DNA of 64,000 nt from Virgibacillus natechei (lineage in GTDB: Bacteria > Bacillota > Bacilli > Bacillales > Amphibacillaceae). The stretch lies in assembly GCF_026013645.1 (NCBI RefSeq), contig NZ_CP110224.1, forward strand, positions 496,001-560,000, given 5' to 3'. Positions within the stretch are counted from its first letter, which is position 1. Each line of letters begins with the position of its first letter. The notes under the pieces are model-generated. The model worked only from the letters and a program-made list of their open reading frames with translations. It ran no database searches and was not told the origin of the DNA. The position numbers were made by a program, and so were the translations under genes. This document shows, piece by piece, positions 25,507-34,425 of the stretch.

Positions 25507-26130
25507 CTATAATGCTCTAACTGCTTCTTTAGTATTCTTTGCTTTGGTTATTGCTGATATAACAGAAACGCCGTCTGCTCCAGCTTTAATCACAGAATTT
25601 GCATTATCTGTGGTGATCCCGCCGATTCCTACTATTGGTAAGTCGGGAAACTGTTTTCTTAATGCTGTCATCCACTCTACTCCCACAGTTGCTTTAGCAT
25701 CAGCTTTTGAGTTGGTTGCAAAAACAGGTCCTGCGCCTATGTAATCGATGATGGAAATAGGGCTTTTAGCAACTTCGTCAGCATTTGATAAAGAGAGTCC
25801 GATAATTTTATCCGGAAAATGCTTGCGAATTTCTTCTACTGAGCTATCATCCTGTCCGACGTGGATGCCATCAGCATGTAATAAACACGCTAAGTCAACA
25901 TCATCATTAACGATAAAGGGAATATTATGCTGCCTGCACACTTCACGTAGTCGTTTACCTAACTCCAATTTTGCATCACCCGTTAACGAACCTTCACCTT
26001 TTTCACGGAACTGAAAGGCTGTTATTCCCGAATTGGCTGCGGATTCTAGTATTTGTACTGGATCTTGATCACAATTTTGACTGCCCATAATAAAGTATTT
26101 ACGCAAGCTTTGTCTTAATGGAGGCATCAT
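25507..26130 (-). CDS. thiE: Thiamine phosphate synthase
   Basis: 207 residues, TIM barrel; joins HMP-diphosphate to thiazole phosphate to make thiamine phosphate. Motifs: FQFREKGEGSLTG, VNDDVDLACLLHADGIHVGQDD, DYIGAGPVFATNSKADA and VGIGGITTDNA. ATG 26130 directly follows the thiM stop codon; the ribosome binding site AAAGGAG lies inside the end of thiM. Last gene of the thi unit. Confidence 0.96.
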   Translation of the reverse strand: MMPPLRQSLRKYFIMGSQNCDQDPVQILESAANSGITAFQFREKGEGSLTGDAKLELGKRLREVCRQHNIPFIVNDDVDLACLLHADGIHVGQDDSSVEEIRKHFPDKIIGLSLSNADEVAKSPISIIDYIGAGPVFATNSKADAKATVGVEWMTALRKQFPDLPIVGIGGITTDNANSVIKAGADGVSVISAITKAKNTKEAVRAL

Positions 26131-26904
26131 TTATTTACTCCTTTCGAGTGCTTCGGTCTCTAGTGAGAGTGCATCAATGAATCGGGGGATAAAGGTTCCG
26201 GAACCTGCTACTTCTTCATGGGAAGCAGCGAATTCAGCAGCTAATCCGTAAAATTCAATTGCTGCTAATGCCTGTTCTTCAATAGAGTACCTAGTTGTTA
26301 AGCAAGCAGTTAGGATAGACCCCAACAAACATCCCGCTCCTGTTACCTTTGCCAAAATGGAATGACCTGTTTTATTACGAATTATTTTTCCTCCTATACA
26401 AATGAGGTCTGTTTTCCCGGTAACGATTGCAGTAGTGTCATAGTCTGCTGCCACTTTTGCAGCAATCCCTTCAGTATCCTCACCACCGAGCGAATCAACA
26501 CCTTTTGTTTCCCAAGGAATTTGAACAAGGTGGGCCATTTCACCAGCGTTTCCTTTGATTACAGTAGGTTTCACTTCTTGTACGATTTCTTTCATAGCAG
26601 ATGTGCGAAATGATGTAGCTGGTACTCCTACAGGATCGAGTACTACTGGGATTTCTTTCTCGTTTGCAGCTTTTCCTGCAGCAATCATTGCGGGAAGCTC
26701 CACGGGTGTTAGAGTGCCAATATTAAGCAGAACGCCGTCCGCAATCGACGCTATTTCATCAGCCTCTTCTTCAGATTTTGCCATAATAGGAGCGCCGCCA
26801 AAGGAGAGTAGACCATTAGCGGTGAAATTCATGACCACTTGATTTGTTAGATGATGAATCAATGGATTATTTTCCCGTACTTCCTGAATAATGTTTGGAT
26901 TCAT
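26131..26904 (-). CDS. thiM: Hydroxyethylthiazole kinase
   Basis: 257 residues, ribokinase-like fold; phosphorylates salvaged hydroxyethylthiazole. Motifs: PLIHHLTNQVVMNFTANGLL, LDPVGVPATSFR, TVIKGNAGEMA and the anion-hole KVTGAGCLLGS. ATG 26904 overlaps the thiD stop by 4 nt with AAAGGGTGA upstream; a longer frame to 26934 exists inside thiD. Together with thiD and thiE it forms a salvage set with no de novo thiC or thiG in view. Confidence 0.96.
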   Translation of the reverse strand: MNPNIIQEVRENNPLIHHLTNQVVMNFTANGLLSFGGAPIMAKSEEEADEIASIADGVLLNIGTLTPVELPAMIAAGKAANEKEIPVVLDPVGVPATSFRTSAMKEIVQEVKPTVIKGNAGEMAHLVQIPWETKGVDSLGGEDTEGIAAKVAADYDTTAIVTGKTDLICIGGKIIRNKTGHSILAKVTGAGCLLGSILTACLTTRYSIEEQALAAIEFYGLAAEFAASHEEVAGSGTFIPRFIDALSLETEALERSK

Positions 26905-27707
26905 CGTTTCACCCTTTCTTCTCGGCTTGCCCAATGATTGGTAGGCCCATTTCCAGAGCCAATTGAAAAGGAATGCTTAATAGCAGCTGTTACAAAATGT
27001 TTTGCTTTTTCAACTGCTTTTTGTAAAGGTAATCCTTGGCTTAAATAAGCAGTGATTGCAGCTGAATACGTGCATCCCGTTCCATGTGTGTTTGTTGTAT
27101 CGATTCGTTTAGAAGAAAACGTGTGCATGGATGTCCCGTCATATAAAAAATCAACAGCATCACCTTTTAAGTGTCCACCTTTAATAAGGGCACCGTTAGC
27201 ACCAAAATTCACCACGATTTGCTCAGCTGCTTGTTTCATATCATCGGTTGTATCAATTTTATCTCCAGTAATATATTCTGCTTCTGGGATATTTGGTGTG
27301 ACCAAAGTGGTTAATGGTAAAAGCTTTTCGCGTAAATAAAGGCGTGCTTTTTCTTCGATTAATGGATCACCACTTGTAGCAACCATGACAGGATCCATTA
27401 CATAAGGGGCATCAAGTTTTGGGATTTTTTCTGCAATTACCTTCATCATGTCAATATGTGCAATCATTCCTGTTTTAAATGCGTGAACTGGTATATCCGT
27501 AATCACGGATTCCAACTGTTGCTCAATCATTTGAATAGGAAGGTGGTGTACATCTTGAACGCCAGTTGTATTTTGAGCAACAACGGTTGTAATGACCGAC
27601 ATGCCATAGCTTTTGAGTTCCTGAAATGTTTTTAAGTCTGCTTGGATACCAGCTCCTCCGCTGGGGTCAGTGCCGGCAATAGTAAGTACGGATGGAACTT
27701 GAGTCAT
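26901..27707 (-). CDS. thiD: HMP kinase / HMP-phosphate kinase
   Basis: 268 residues. TIAGTDPSGGAGIQADLKTF at the N-terminus, MDPVMVATSGDPLI in the middle and the active-site TTNTHGTGCTYSAAIT (about 208) are ThiD hallmarks. It phosphorylates HMP twice, feeding ThiE. Its ATG overlaps the stop codon (ATGA) of a 17-codon ORF at 27704-27757, which carries the strong ribosome binding site, so translation is probably coupled to that small frame. Confidence 0.95.
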   Translation of the reverse strand: MTQVPSVLTIAGTDPSGGAGIQADLKTFQELKSYGMSVITTVVAQNTTGVQDVHHLPIQMIEQQLESVITDIPVHAFKTGMIAHIDMMKVIAEKIPKLDAPYVMDPVMVATSGDPLIEEKARLYLREKLLPLTTLVTPNIPEAEYITGDKIDTTDDMKQAAEQIVVNFGANGALIKGGHLKGDAVDFLYDGTSMHTFSSKRIDTTNTHGTGCTYSAAITAYLSQGLPLQKAVEKAKHFVTAAIKHSFSIGSGNGPTNHWASREERVKR

Positions 27708-27757
27708 CTGTAAACCGCCTCCTCGTTTTCTATTCTTAAATCATCTGTAAATGTCAT
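27704..27757 (-). CDS. 17-codon ORF coupled to thiD; probable tenA remnant
   Basis: The ORF starts ATG after GGAGGAGGAC and reads MTFTDDLRIENEEAVYR. The first residues resemble the N-terminus of TenA thiaminase II (typically M-x-F-x-x-x-L-R-x-E-A), a gene often sitting in such operons. Its stop overlaps the thiD start as ATGA. I read it as what is left of tenA after an internal deletion, kept because it delivers ribosomes to thiD. A dedicated leader peptide is the alternative. Confidence 0.5.
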   Translation of the reverse strand: MTFTDDLRIENEEAVYR

Positions 27758-27814
27758 GGAAAGTCCTCCTCCTAATAAGTTAGGAAAGTAGGTGCCAATC
27801 TGACCACCTGACTG

Positions 27815-28215
27815 GCAGCGGCCGAGTTTTCTAATTGCATAGGAAACTATAGAATTTAAATGCTATGGATAACTTAGTTATCGAAATAGCCACGTCCAGC
27901 TCCAGCGCCCAGCAACTAGCGCGACTTCCTTCACCTCCGTACGATAAAGAAGACTTGCCGATTGGCTCTGCCAGAGGCTTAGTCGCACTTATACCCTGTG
28001 GGTGAAAAGAAGACTTGCCGATTGGCTCTGCCAGAGGCTTAGTCGCACTTATACCCTTGTGGTGAAAGTCAACATTGGCTTACTTGTCTTAAGGAAGGCC
28101 GACTAAAACCGGGCTTGCGCTCAGGCGTCGGCATACCCCTATGAAGGGGCATGTTTCCTTTATCTCCTCCGGCTCAGTCCAGTCCGTACGTTGCTAAACG
28201 GGCGCTTGCGCTTTG
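27815..28215. repeat. GC-rich intergenic repeat element between thiW and thiD
   Basis: About 400 bp without a gene. It contains GAGTTTTCTAATTGCATAGG, CACGTCCAGCTCCAGCGCCC, CTTGCGCTC and GGGCGCTTGCGCTTTG, motifs I recall from a widely repeated extragenic element in Bacillaceae. Composition is far from the neighbouring genes. A 60-bp unit inside is tandemly duplicated. It separates thiW from thiD, so the four thi genes may no longer form one continuous operon. Ends are approximate. Confidence 0.6.
27948..28067. repeat. Two tandem copies of a 60-bp unit
   Basis: 27948-28007 and 28008-28067 agree except near the end (CCCTGTGGGTGAA versus CCCTTGTGGTGAA). Each contains GACTTGCCGATTGGCTCTGC and CAGAGGCTTAGTCGCACTTA, whose CTCTGCCAGAG is a short inverted repeat. 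Confidence 0.9.
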
Positions 28216-28218
28216 TTC

Positions 28219-28704
28219 TTATATGCGTACTAAACTTTGATATTTAACCTTTGATATGATAAACCAACCGATAAACGCACCGGTAATACTACTGACAAGA
28301 AATGCTGGCATAAAGGCGAAGGCACCAACAGAGCTTCCCATCAGTAGTTGTGCAAATGGTACAGCAAATAGGGAGCCAATAACCCCGCTTCCAAATGCTT
28401 CGCCAAATACAGCCCATGCTTTTTTGCCGATTTTTTTATAGAGGTAGCCAGCTAAAAATGCTCCGACCATACCGCCTGGAAACGCGAGTAATGTTCCGAG
28501 ACCCAGCATATTCCGGAGTACACTAATCATAAAAGCAATGACGACTGCAGGACCTGGACCAAGCATTACGGCAGCCATGACGTTGACCGCATGCTGAACA
28601 GGGTATGCTCGTGCCACTCCAGCGGGAAACCATAATAATTGTGCAGTAATGGTTCCAATTGCTACAAAAACAGCCATCGTTGTTAATAAACGCGTTCGAT
28701 TCAA
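28219..28704 (-). CDS. thiW: ThiW, thiazole-precursor ECF transporter S component
   Basis: 161 residues, about five TM helices; substrate-binding subunit of an energy-coupling-factor transporter for the thiazole moiety of thiamine (family assignment). Conserved stretches: LLWFPAGVARAYPVQHAVNV, VMLGPGPAVVIAFMIS and LAFPGGMVGAFLAGYLY. The frame extends to 28791, but AGGAGG lies 6 nt before TTG 28704, giving the expected short N-terminus MNRTRLLTTMAVFVA. Directly under the TPP riboswitch. The energising EcfA/T components are not in the window. Confidence 0.9.
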   Translation of the reverse strand: MNRTRLLTTMAVFVAIGTITAQLLWFPAGVARAYPVQHAVNVMAAVMLGPGPAVVIAFMISVLRNMLGLGTLLAFPGGMVGAFLAGYLYKKIGKKAWAVFGEAFGSGVIGSLFAVPFAQLLMGSSVGAFAFMPAFLVSSITGAFIGWFIISKVKYQSLVRI

Positions 28705-28730
28705 TATTCTCCTCCTTTCATAGGGAAACC

Positions 28731-28761
28731 AAAAAAGCCAGATCCGCTGAGGGACCTGACT
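28731..28761 (-). terminator. TPP riboswitch expression-platform terminator
   Basis: On the minus strand AGTCAGGTCC / GGATCTGGCT, a 10-bp stem with two G-U pairs and a 6-nt loop, then TTTTTT. It lies between the aptamer and the thiW ribosome binding site, as expected for transcriptional OFF control by TPP. Confidence 0.85.
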
Positions 28762-28800
28762 GTGACTATGAAAATAGATTAGACGTATCATCGCATCGCC

Positions 28801-28899
28801 TAACTACTTCCCTCCGCTGGTGTTAACCAGATCAGGTCTATAAGAGTCAGAAAGTAAACGTACTTTCCTCTCAGCCCCCGTGATTATTGGGCACCCCTA
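28801..28899 (-). promoter_or_regulatory. TPP (THI) riboswitch aptamer
   Basis: Minus strand contains GGGGTGCCC, GGGGGCTGAGAGG, then the THI box GACCTGATCTGGTTAACACC and GCGGAGGGAAGT, all diagnostic and in order. It controls thiW and, if transcription passes the 400-bp repeat, thiD-thiM-thiE. Confidence 0.97.
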
Positions 28900-28931
28900 G
28901 TAGTAATTGTTTATTATTAGATTCACTCATT

Positions 28932-28960
28932 AGCATAACAAATAGCTGGATGGTTGTCAT
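28932..28960 (-). promoter_or_regulatory. Probable promoter of the TPP-riboswitch transcript
   Basis: ATGACA, 17-nt spacer, TATGCT on the minus strand; start of transcription would be about 25 nt before the aptamer. Confidence 0.6.
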
Positions 28961-29056
28961 GGGTAAAGTTAAAATCTTTACATTATTTTGTAAAACATAT
29001 CATGATATAGAAACTATTTTCTATAAATAAATGATTGATCAAACGTTTGATTAATA

Positions 29057-31078
29057 CTATTTTAATTCCATATCTAAAAATGCATAAAAGTCAGCCCATT
29101 CATCAATAACTTTGGATGTTGGTTTACCGAGTCCATGTCCCGCTTTTGCTTCGAGACGAAGGATGACTGTTGAATCCTTATCCGCTTTCTCGAGTAATGT
29201 GGCAGCGAACTTTTTTGCATGAGCTGGTAAAACTCGATCATCACTTTCTGCTGTTGTTATGAGAATAGGTGGATACTTTTGTCCGTTCTTTATATTATGC
29301 AATGGCGAATAAGCATATAAGAATGGAAAATGTTCTGGTTTCTCTGGATTTCCAAACTCGGGTATCCAATAACGACCGATTGTGAATTTATGGTAACGTA
29401 GCATGTCTATTACAGGAACCGTGCAGATGACAGCACCAAATAGATCAGGCCTTTGTAGCATACAAGCTGCGACTAACAGACCTCCATTTGAGCCACCCAT
29501 AATGGAGAGTTTCTTTTGATTGGTATATTTCGTTTCAATTAACCATTCGCCAGCAGCGATAAAGTCATCAAAGACATTTTGTTTGTTCTCAAGCATTCCA
29601 GCTTTATGCCATTTTTCCCCGTACTCATTTCCACCGCGCAGGTTAGCTACAGCATAAATCCCGCCCTTTTCCAACCATCGTAAAATTGCAGGATTAAAAG
29701 AAGGAGTTCTGCTAATATTAAAGCCACCATACCCATTTAGAATAACTGGATTTTCGCTATCCAATTTAATGTCATTATGATGTGTAAGGAACATTGGGAT
29801 CTTTGACCCATCCTTTGAGGTATAGAAGACTTGCTCTGTTTGAAAATCAGTCGTATCCACAGGTAGGGTTGATTCAGCGAATACAGTAACGTCTGGATCG
29901 TCCATTTCATAATGATAAATGATTGTTGGACTTAAGAAAGAAGTCATGCCAAAATAAATTTCATCTGTTTCTTTATGGCACGTCATCTCCGTTAATGAAC
30001 CGATTATCGGTAATTTAATTTGATATAAATAGGTTCCATTTTGATTATAGACGTGTAATTGATGATGAGCATCATGAAGGAGTACAACGATGAACTTTCC
30101 GTTTATAAATTTCACGGAATCCATGACATCATCTTGTTCTGGTAGGACTTCCTGCCAATTCTGAGGTTCAGGGTGATCCAGATCAATTGCAATAACCCTA
30201 CCATTCGGGCTATCTAGGTCTGTTTGAAAGTAAAAGATTCTACCTTCGTTTGTAATGTATTGGTATCCTGCATTTTGATCATCGAGCAGACGCATAAATT
30301 CCACCTTTGAATCAATAGCTTTAACAAACACTCTATTTTCTGAAGCGGTTCCTTGAAATACGTGTAGACAGAGATGTTTTTCATCATCGCTTATCATTGG
30401 TGAGAACATTAGCTCTTTTTCGTCTGGTTGTTCGTGAACTAAAGGGTCATCATCTTGACTAGTTCCGAGCTTATGAAAATAAACGGCATTGTAATTGCTT
30501 TCATCTTCTTTTTCGACACTTCCTGGCTCGGGGAAACGACTATAGAAAAATCCAGAATGATCTGGTGCCCATGCAATGGCTGTAAATTTTACATAGCGAA
30601 TATGATCTTCCAAGTCTTGTCCACTCTGAATATCCCTTACATGAATTTGCTGCCAATCACTTCCATGTAAGGAGGTGGCATAGGCAATATACGCTCCATC
30701 ATTACTAAAAGCGTAGTTCGTCATTGCAATTGTTCCGTCCTCACTAAGTGTGTTAGGGTCAACCACAACAGCATCCTGTTCTTCGCCCCGCTTGTAAAGA
30801 ACAGCCTGATTTTGTAAGCCATCATTTTTTTGGTAAAATAAATTACTTTTCACTTGTTTTGGTACAAAAAACTTTGGATAATTCCACAATTCCTCTAATC
30901 GCTGTTTGTCGAACGCTTTTGATTCAGCTTGTGAAAAATAGGTATCGCATTGCGCTGCCAAGGAATTTCCCCATTCCACGGTTTCTAATGAGGATGAATC
31001 TTCCAACCATCGATATGGATCAGCTACCTTTGTTCCATAAAAGTCTTCAACGATGTTATCTTTTTTCACTGTTTTCAT
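29057..31078 (-). CDS. S9A prolyl oligopeptidase
   Basis: 673 residues. N-terminal beta-propeller domain (about 60-400; starts with DFYGTKVADPYRWLED) and C-terminal alpha/beta-hydrolase domain. Catalytic Ser in IMGGSNGGLLVAA, Asp in TAESDDRVLPAHA, His in AGHGLGKPTS. Cleaves proline-containing short peptides; no signal peptide, so cytoplasmic. ATG 31078 follows GGAGGCG; the longer frame (31120) lacks a site. An AATCAAACGTTTGAT palindrome lies just past the stop codon. Single-gene unit. Confidence 0.94.
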   Translation of the reverse strand: MKTVKKDNIVEDFYGTKVADPYRWLEDSSSLETVEWGNSLAAQCDTYFSQAESKAFDKQRLEELWNYPKFFVPKQVKSNLFYQKNDGLQNQAVLYKRGEEQDAVVVDPNTLSEDGTIAMTNYAFSNDGAYIAYATSLHGSDWQQIHVRDIQSGQDLEDHIRYVKFTAIAWAPDHSGFFYSRFPEPGSVEKEDESNYNAVYFHKLGTSQDDDPLVHEQPDEKELMFSPMISDDEKHLCLHVFQGTASENRVFVKAIDSKVEFMRLLDDQNAGYQYITNEGRIFYFQTDLDSPNGRVIAIDLDHPEPQNWQEVLPEQDDVMDSVKFINGKFIVVLLHDAHHQLHVYNQNGTYLYQIKLPIIGSLTEMTCHKETDEIYFGMTSFLSPTIIYHYEMDDPDVTVFAESTLPVDTTDFQTEQVFYTSKDGSKIPMFLTHHNDIKLDSENPVILNGYGGFNISRTPSFNPAILRWLEKGGIYAVANLRGGNEYGEKWHKAGMLENKQNVFDDFIAAGEWLIETKYTNQKKLSIMGGSNGGLLVAACMLQRPDLFGAVICTVPVIDMLRYHKFTIGRYWIPEFGNPEKPEHFPFLYAYSPLHNIKNGQKYPPILITTAESDDRVLPAHAKKFAATLLEKADKDSTVILRLEAKAGHGLGKPTSKVIDEWADFYAFLDMELK

Positions 31079-31262
31079 GCTACGCCTCCTGTTTTTCCTG
31101 TATACATTATGTTTCGCCAAAAGTTAGTAGATTCCTTTATTTTTTGGCAAATAGGAAAGAGGGATAGAGTACGTAAGTAAGGGTAAATAGTTTTATTATT
31201 TTGCTAGATTTTTGTTTGAAACGTGATATACTATTAGGAAAAGAAAGGAGGGTCAAAGTCAA

Positions 31263-31649
31263 ATGGAGGAGAAATTAAATACTATTTTAGAACACTTGGA
31301 AATACTACAACAAGGACAAGTTCGATTTGAAGAGAGACAGGATCGATTTGAAGCAAGTTTAAACATTTTTGGAGAAAGACTTGGTCAAGTTGAAAGAAGT
31401 CAAGAAAAATTAGTATCAAGCCAAGAACTTCTTGCTATTAATCAAGCTTCTATGGAAGAAAGACAAATCCGCTTGGAAGAAAATCAAACCAATATGGAAA
31501 AGAACCAAGAATTGTTTGCATTAAGTCAAGTTCGTTTAGAAACCAAACTTGATAATTTTATGGTTGAAACAAGAGGTAATTTTAAGCATGTTCAGTCACA
31601 GTTGGATAGACATACAAATTTGTTTAAAAAGGTACAACTAAAACATTAA
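31263..31649 (+). CDS. Coiled-coil protein
   Basis: 128 residues, nearly all predicted coiled coil, rich in Glu, Gln, Arg and Asn. A recurring pattern (RFEERQDRFEAS, MEERQIRLEENQ, NQELFALSQVRLE) repeats roughly every 30-40 residues. No membrane segment. AAAGGAGGG lies about 12 nt before ATG 31263. Such short phage- or cytoskeleton-like coiled coils are common in Bacillaceae with no set function; I cannot name it. It stands alone between prolyl oligopeptidase and tRNA-Ala. Confidence 0.65.
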   Translation: MEEKLNTILEHLEILQQGQVRFEERQDRFEASLNIFGERLGQVERSQEKLVSSQELLAINQASMEERQIRLEENQTNMEKNQELFALSQVRLETKLDNFMVETRGNFKHVQSQLDRHTNLFKKVQLKH

Positions 31650-31814
31650 ATTGTAAGGTTTACTATTCATATTGGATTTCGAGTGATTTATTAGAACGAA
31701 TGATATCTTCAACTTATCCTCAATTTATTATCCTTTTGTTATATACTTCATAGAAAACTACTCCATATATTATCTAACTAAATTGTCTGTAAAAAATTAA
31801 GATGTGGATCGATT

Positions 31815-31855
31815 AAAAAAGATTAGCAGGTCGTGTTGAGTACGACCTGCTAATC
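31815..31855 (-). terminator. Terminator after tRNA-Ala
   Basis: GATTAGCAGGTCGT / ACGACCTGCTAATC, perfect 14-bp stem, 7-nt loop, then TTTTTT on the minus strand, 19 nt past the tRNA. Between 31650 and 31814 I see only AT-rich sequence. Confidence 0.9.
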
Positions 31856-31873
31856 TTTTGTTTGAATAAATGA

Positions 31874-31946
31874 TGGAGCATAGCGGGCTCGAACCGCTGA
31901 CCTCTTGGCTGCCAGCCAAGCGCTCTCCCAGCTGAGCTAATGCCCC
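31874..31946 (-). tRNA. tRNA-Ala (anticodon GGC)
   Basis: 73 nt. Acceptor stem GGGGCAT / ATGCTCC with discriminator A, D-arm GCTCAGCTGGGAGAGC, anticodon arm CTTGG-CTGGCAG-CCAAG with anticodon GGC (reads GCC/GCU), and T-arm with GGTTCGAGCC. The 3' CCA is not encoded (TCA follows the discriminator). A lone tRNA gene with its own terminator. Confidence 0.95.
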
Positions 31947-32078
31947 GATGGATGAATTTTAGGAACAACCTATAATATACACGTTTTTTCGTGTGATTTC
32001 AAGTGAAATTATTATAGGAACTACAATTTGAGATATATAATTTTCAAACACTTATTATGGAGCTAGCTTTGCGATATA

Positions 32079-32112
32079 CCTATCATGAAAATAAATCTAT
32101 TTTCATGATAGG
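32079..32112. repeat. Perfect 15-bp inverted repeat
   Basis: CCTATCATGAAAATA / TATTTTCATGATAGG with a 4-nt loop, in the gap between tRNA-Ala and the acetoacetate-CoA ligase gene. No T tract, so not a classic terminator; may be a secondary terminator or a leftover repeat end. Confidence 0.6.
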
Positions 32113-32159
32113 TGGTGGCTCGCTCAAGGCGAGTCATGTTGGTTCTTATTTGCAAGTCT

Positions 32160-32188
32160 AAAGGGCGAGCATATAAGCTCGCCCTTTA
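32160..32188 (-). terminator. Terminator of the acetoacetate-CoA ligase gene
   Basis: AAAGGGCGAGC / GCTCGCCCTTT, 11-bp stem, beginning 1 nt after the stop codon. Confidence 0.8.
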
Positions 32189-32189
32189 A

Positions 32190-34169
32190 CTATTGATTTT
32201 GTTTTCTAGCAAATTGAATAAAGTAATCCAATGATCTCTCATTCGCTAATGAACCTTTATTCACTACGTTTTCAACAGGGCTACCCATTAAGATTTTCTT
32301 TACTGGTATTTCTAGTTTTTTCCCATTTAATGTCGTAGGTAAAGCTGTTACTTCGTGAAATTCGGACGGTACATGACGCGGTGAGCATTGTTCTTTGATT
32401 TGTTTTTTAATTATCTGCTGGATCTCATCGGTTAACTTATACCCTTCTTTCATTACAACAAATAGGGGTGTAAAAGAAGTACTACCAGTTGGGACGTCTA
32501 CAATTAAACTATCAGCCACTTCCTTCACCTGATCGACAGCCCGGTAAATTTCGCTGGTGCCAATTCGAATACCCCCACGGTTAATGGTTGCGTCTGAACG
32601 ACCATAAATAACGCTGGTTCCACGGTCTGTAACTTTTAAGTAATCACCGTGTCGCCAGATGCCTGGGTACATATCGAAATAACTTTCATGCAAGCGGCTC
32701 CCGTCCTCGTCATTCCAAAAATAGATCGGCATCGATGGAAAAGGTTCGGTGAGTACTAATTCGCCTACTTCTTTTATTTGAGGTTCACCATCGTCGTTAA
32801 AACTCTCAATTTTTGCACCAAGCCCACGACACTGGAGTTCTCCAGCATAAACCGGTAGAATTGGCGCACCTAAAATAAATGCTGTACATACATCAGTTCC
32901 TCCACTTGCGGAGGCAATCCACAAGTTGCTTTTAACATTTTCGTAACACCATTGGAAGCCTTCAGGTGGCAAAGGTGATCCTGTCGAGCTAATATTTTTT
33001 AAATGACGTAGGTCAAACTCCTCGCGTGGATTAAGTTCTTCTTTCATGCAAGCCGTAATGTAGCTCGCACTTGTTCCAAATACAGTCATTTTCGTGTCTT
33101 CAGCAAATTTCCAAAGCATCTTCTTATCTGGATAAGCAGGATTCCCATCATATAGTATAATGGTGCTTCCTGTAAGAAGGCCACCGACGAGGTAGTTCCA
33201 CATCATCCAGCCCGTTGTGGTAAACCAGAAAAAGCGGTCATCTTCTCCTAAGTCTGTATGGAAGGTTAATGCTTTTAAATGTTCGAGTAAAATTCCGCCT
33301 TGACTATGTACGATGGGTTTTGGCTTTCCAGTAGTTCCAGATGAAAATAGAATCCATAGCGGATCATTGAACGGTATATGCTCATATGTCAGCTCGAGGT
33401 CCTCTTTTGACTTAATCGCATCTGACCATGTTATTGCATTTTTAAATCCACTAAAATCCGCATCTGCGTTTACGTAAGGAATTGCAATGGTTGCTTTTAA
33501 ACTTGGTAGTTCAGCCTGGATATCCTCTACAATTTCAGTACGGTCAAAACTTCTTCCGTTATAGTTATATCCATCAACTGTAATCATCACTTTAGGTTCT
33601 ATTTGTTTAAATCGGTCGATGACACTTTGTATTCCAAAGTCAGGGGAAGCACTAGACCAAATGGCACCAAGACTGGCTGTTGCTAAGAAAGCTACTACAG
33701 ATTCATAGATGTTAGCGACATATGCAACGACACGATCACCTTTTTGGACACCGAGTTTTTGTAGTGTTAGCTGAAGTGCGGCTGTATCTTGATAAAGTTG
33801 CTCCCATGTTACTTCAGCTGTCTCTCGTTTTTCTGAAGCATGAATAATTGCAGGTTTATTTTTATCTCTATTTCTGAAAATATGTTCCGTATAATTGATT
33901 GTGGCTTCAGGGAACCATTTGGGTCCAGGCATTTGATGGGAAGTTAATATTGTTTCATAAGGCTGCTTTGATCGAATATCAAAGTATTCCCATTGTGACT
34001 TCCAGAATGCTTCTATCTCATTAACAGACCATTCCCATAGGGAGTGATAATCATCAAAGTGTAAGTTTTTACGTTCGCTTAGCCAATTCATATAATCGTA
34101 CAGGAATGATTGTTGTTTTTGGTTCTCATCAGGTTCCCATAATAATGTTCCCTCTTCTATCTGTCCCAT
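32190..34169 (-). CDS. Acetoacetate-CoA ligase
   Basis: 659 residues of the ANL superfamily, matching acetoacetyl-CoA synthetase in length and in the motifs PGPKWFPEATINYTEH, ILFSSGTTGKPKPIVHSQGG (AMP/ATP loop, about 275), FFWFTTTGWMMWNYLVGG and GRSDATINRGGIRIGTSEIY. It activates acetoacetate with ATP and CoA, feeding ketone bodies or PHB-derived carbon into acetyl-CoA. CAGGAGGGA precedes ATG 34169. Single gene with its own terminator. Confidence 0.94.
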   Translation of the reverse strand: MGQIEEGTLLWEPDENQKQQSFLYDYMNWLSERKNLHFDDYHSLWEWSVNEIEAFWKSQWEYFDIRSKQPYETILTSHQMPGPKWFPEATINYTEHIFRNRDKNKPAIIHASEKRETAEVTWEQLYQDTAALQLTLQKLGVQKGDRVVAYVANIYESVVAFLATASLGAIWSSASPDFGIQSVIDRFKQIEPKVMITVDGYNYNGRSFDRTEIVEDIQAELPSLKATIAIPYVNADADFSGFKNAITWSDAIKSKEDLELTYEHIPFNDPLWILFSSGTTGKPKPIVHSQGGILLEHLKALTFHTDLGEDDRFFWFTTTGWMMWNYLVGGLLTGSTIILYDGNPAYPDKKMLWKFAEDTKMTVFGTSASYITACMKEELNPREEFDLRHLKNISSTGSPLPPEGFQWCYENVKSNLWIASASGGTDVCTAFILGAPILPVYAGELQCRGLGAKIESFNDDGEPQIKEVGELVLTEPFPSMPIYFWNDEDGSRLHESYFDMYPGIWRHGDYLKVTDRGTSVIYGRSDATINRGGIRIGTSEIYRAVDQVKEVADSLIVDVPTGSTSFTPLFVVMKEGYKLTDEIQQIIKKQIKEQCSPRHVPSEFHEVTALPTTLNGKKLEIPVKKILMGSPVENVVNKGSLANERSLDYFIQFARKQNQ

Positions 34170-34425
34170 CAGATCCCTCCTGAATAGTGTGATAATTACT
34201 ACTATTATATTGATTTACTCCGTTTATGTAAAGATGAGAAGCGTTTTAATTTACACTGGTTAGAAAACTTGGCTTTCGTTAAAGGGATTCTTAGAAAGCG
34301 TTCTTTGGTTATGCTTTGAAGTGCAGGCCTTTTTAGACGAATGTTCTTAGTTGTACGGATGCAGTAGGGATGTTTATGCTCCTATCTGCAAAAAAATCCC
34401 CCGCTTGTACGAAGGATTTTCCTTT

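Noticed and set aside
27948..28067. Possible start of a CRISPR array (two 60-bp repeats)
   Set aside because: The units are directly adjacent with no spacers, only two copies, and no cas genes are in view.
31874..31946. tRNA-Gly
   Set aside because: GGC is the anticodon itself (positions 34-36), reading Ala codons; tRNA-Gly would carry GCC, TCC or CCC.
32079..32112. Rho-independent terminator
   Set aside because: Perfect stem but no T tract on either strand; a better terminator lies at 32160-32188.
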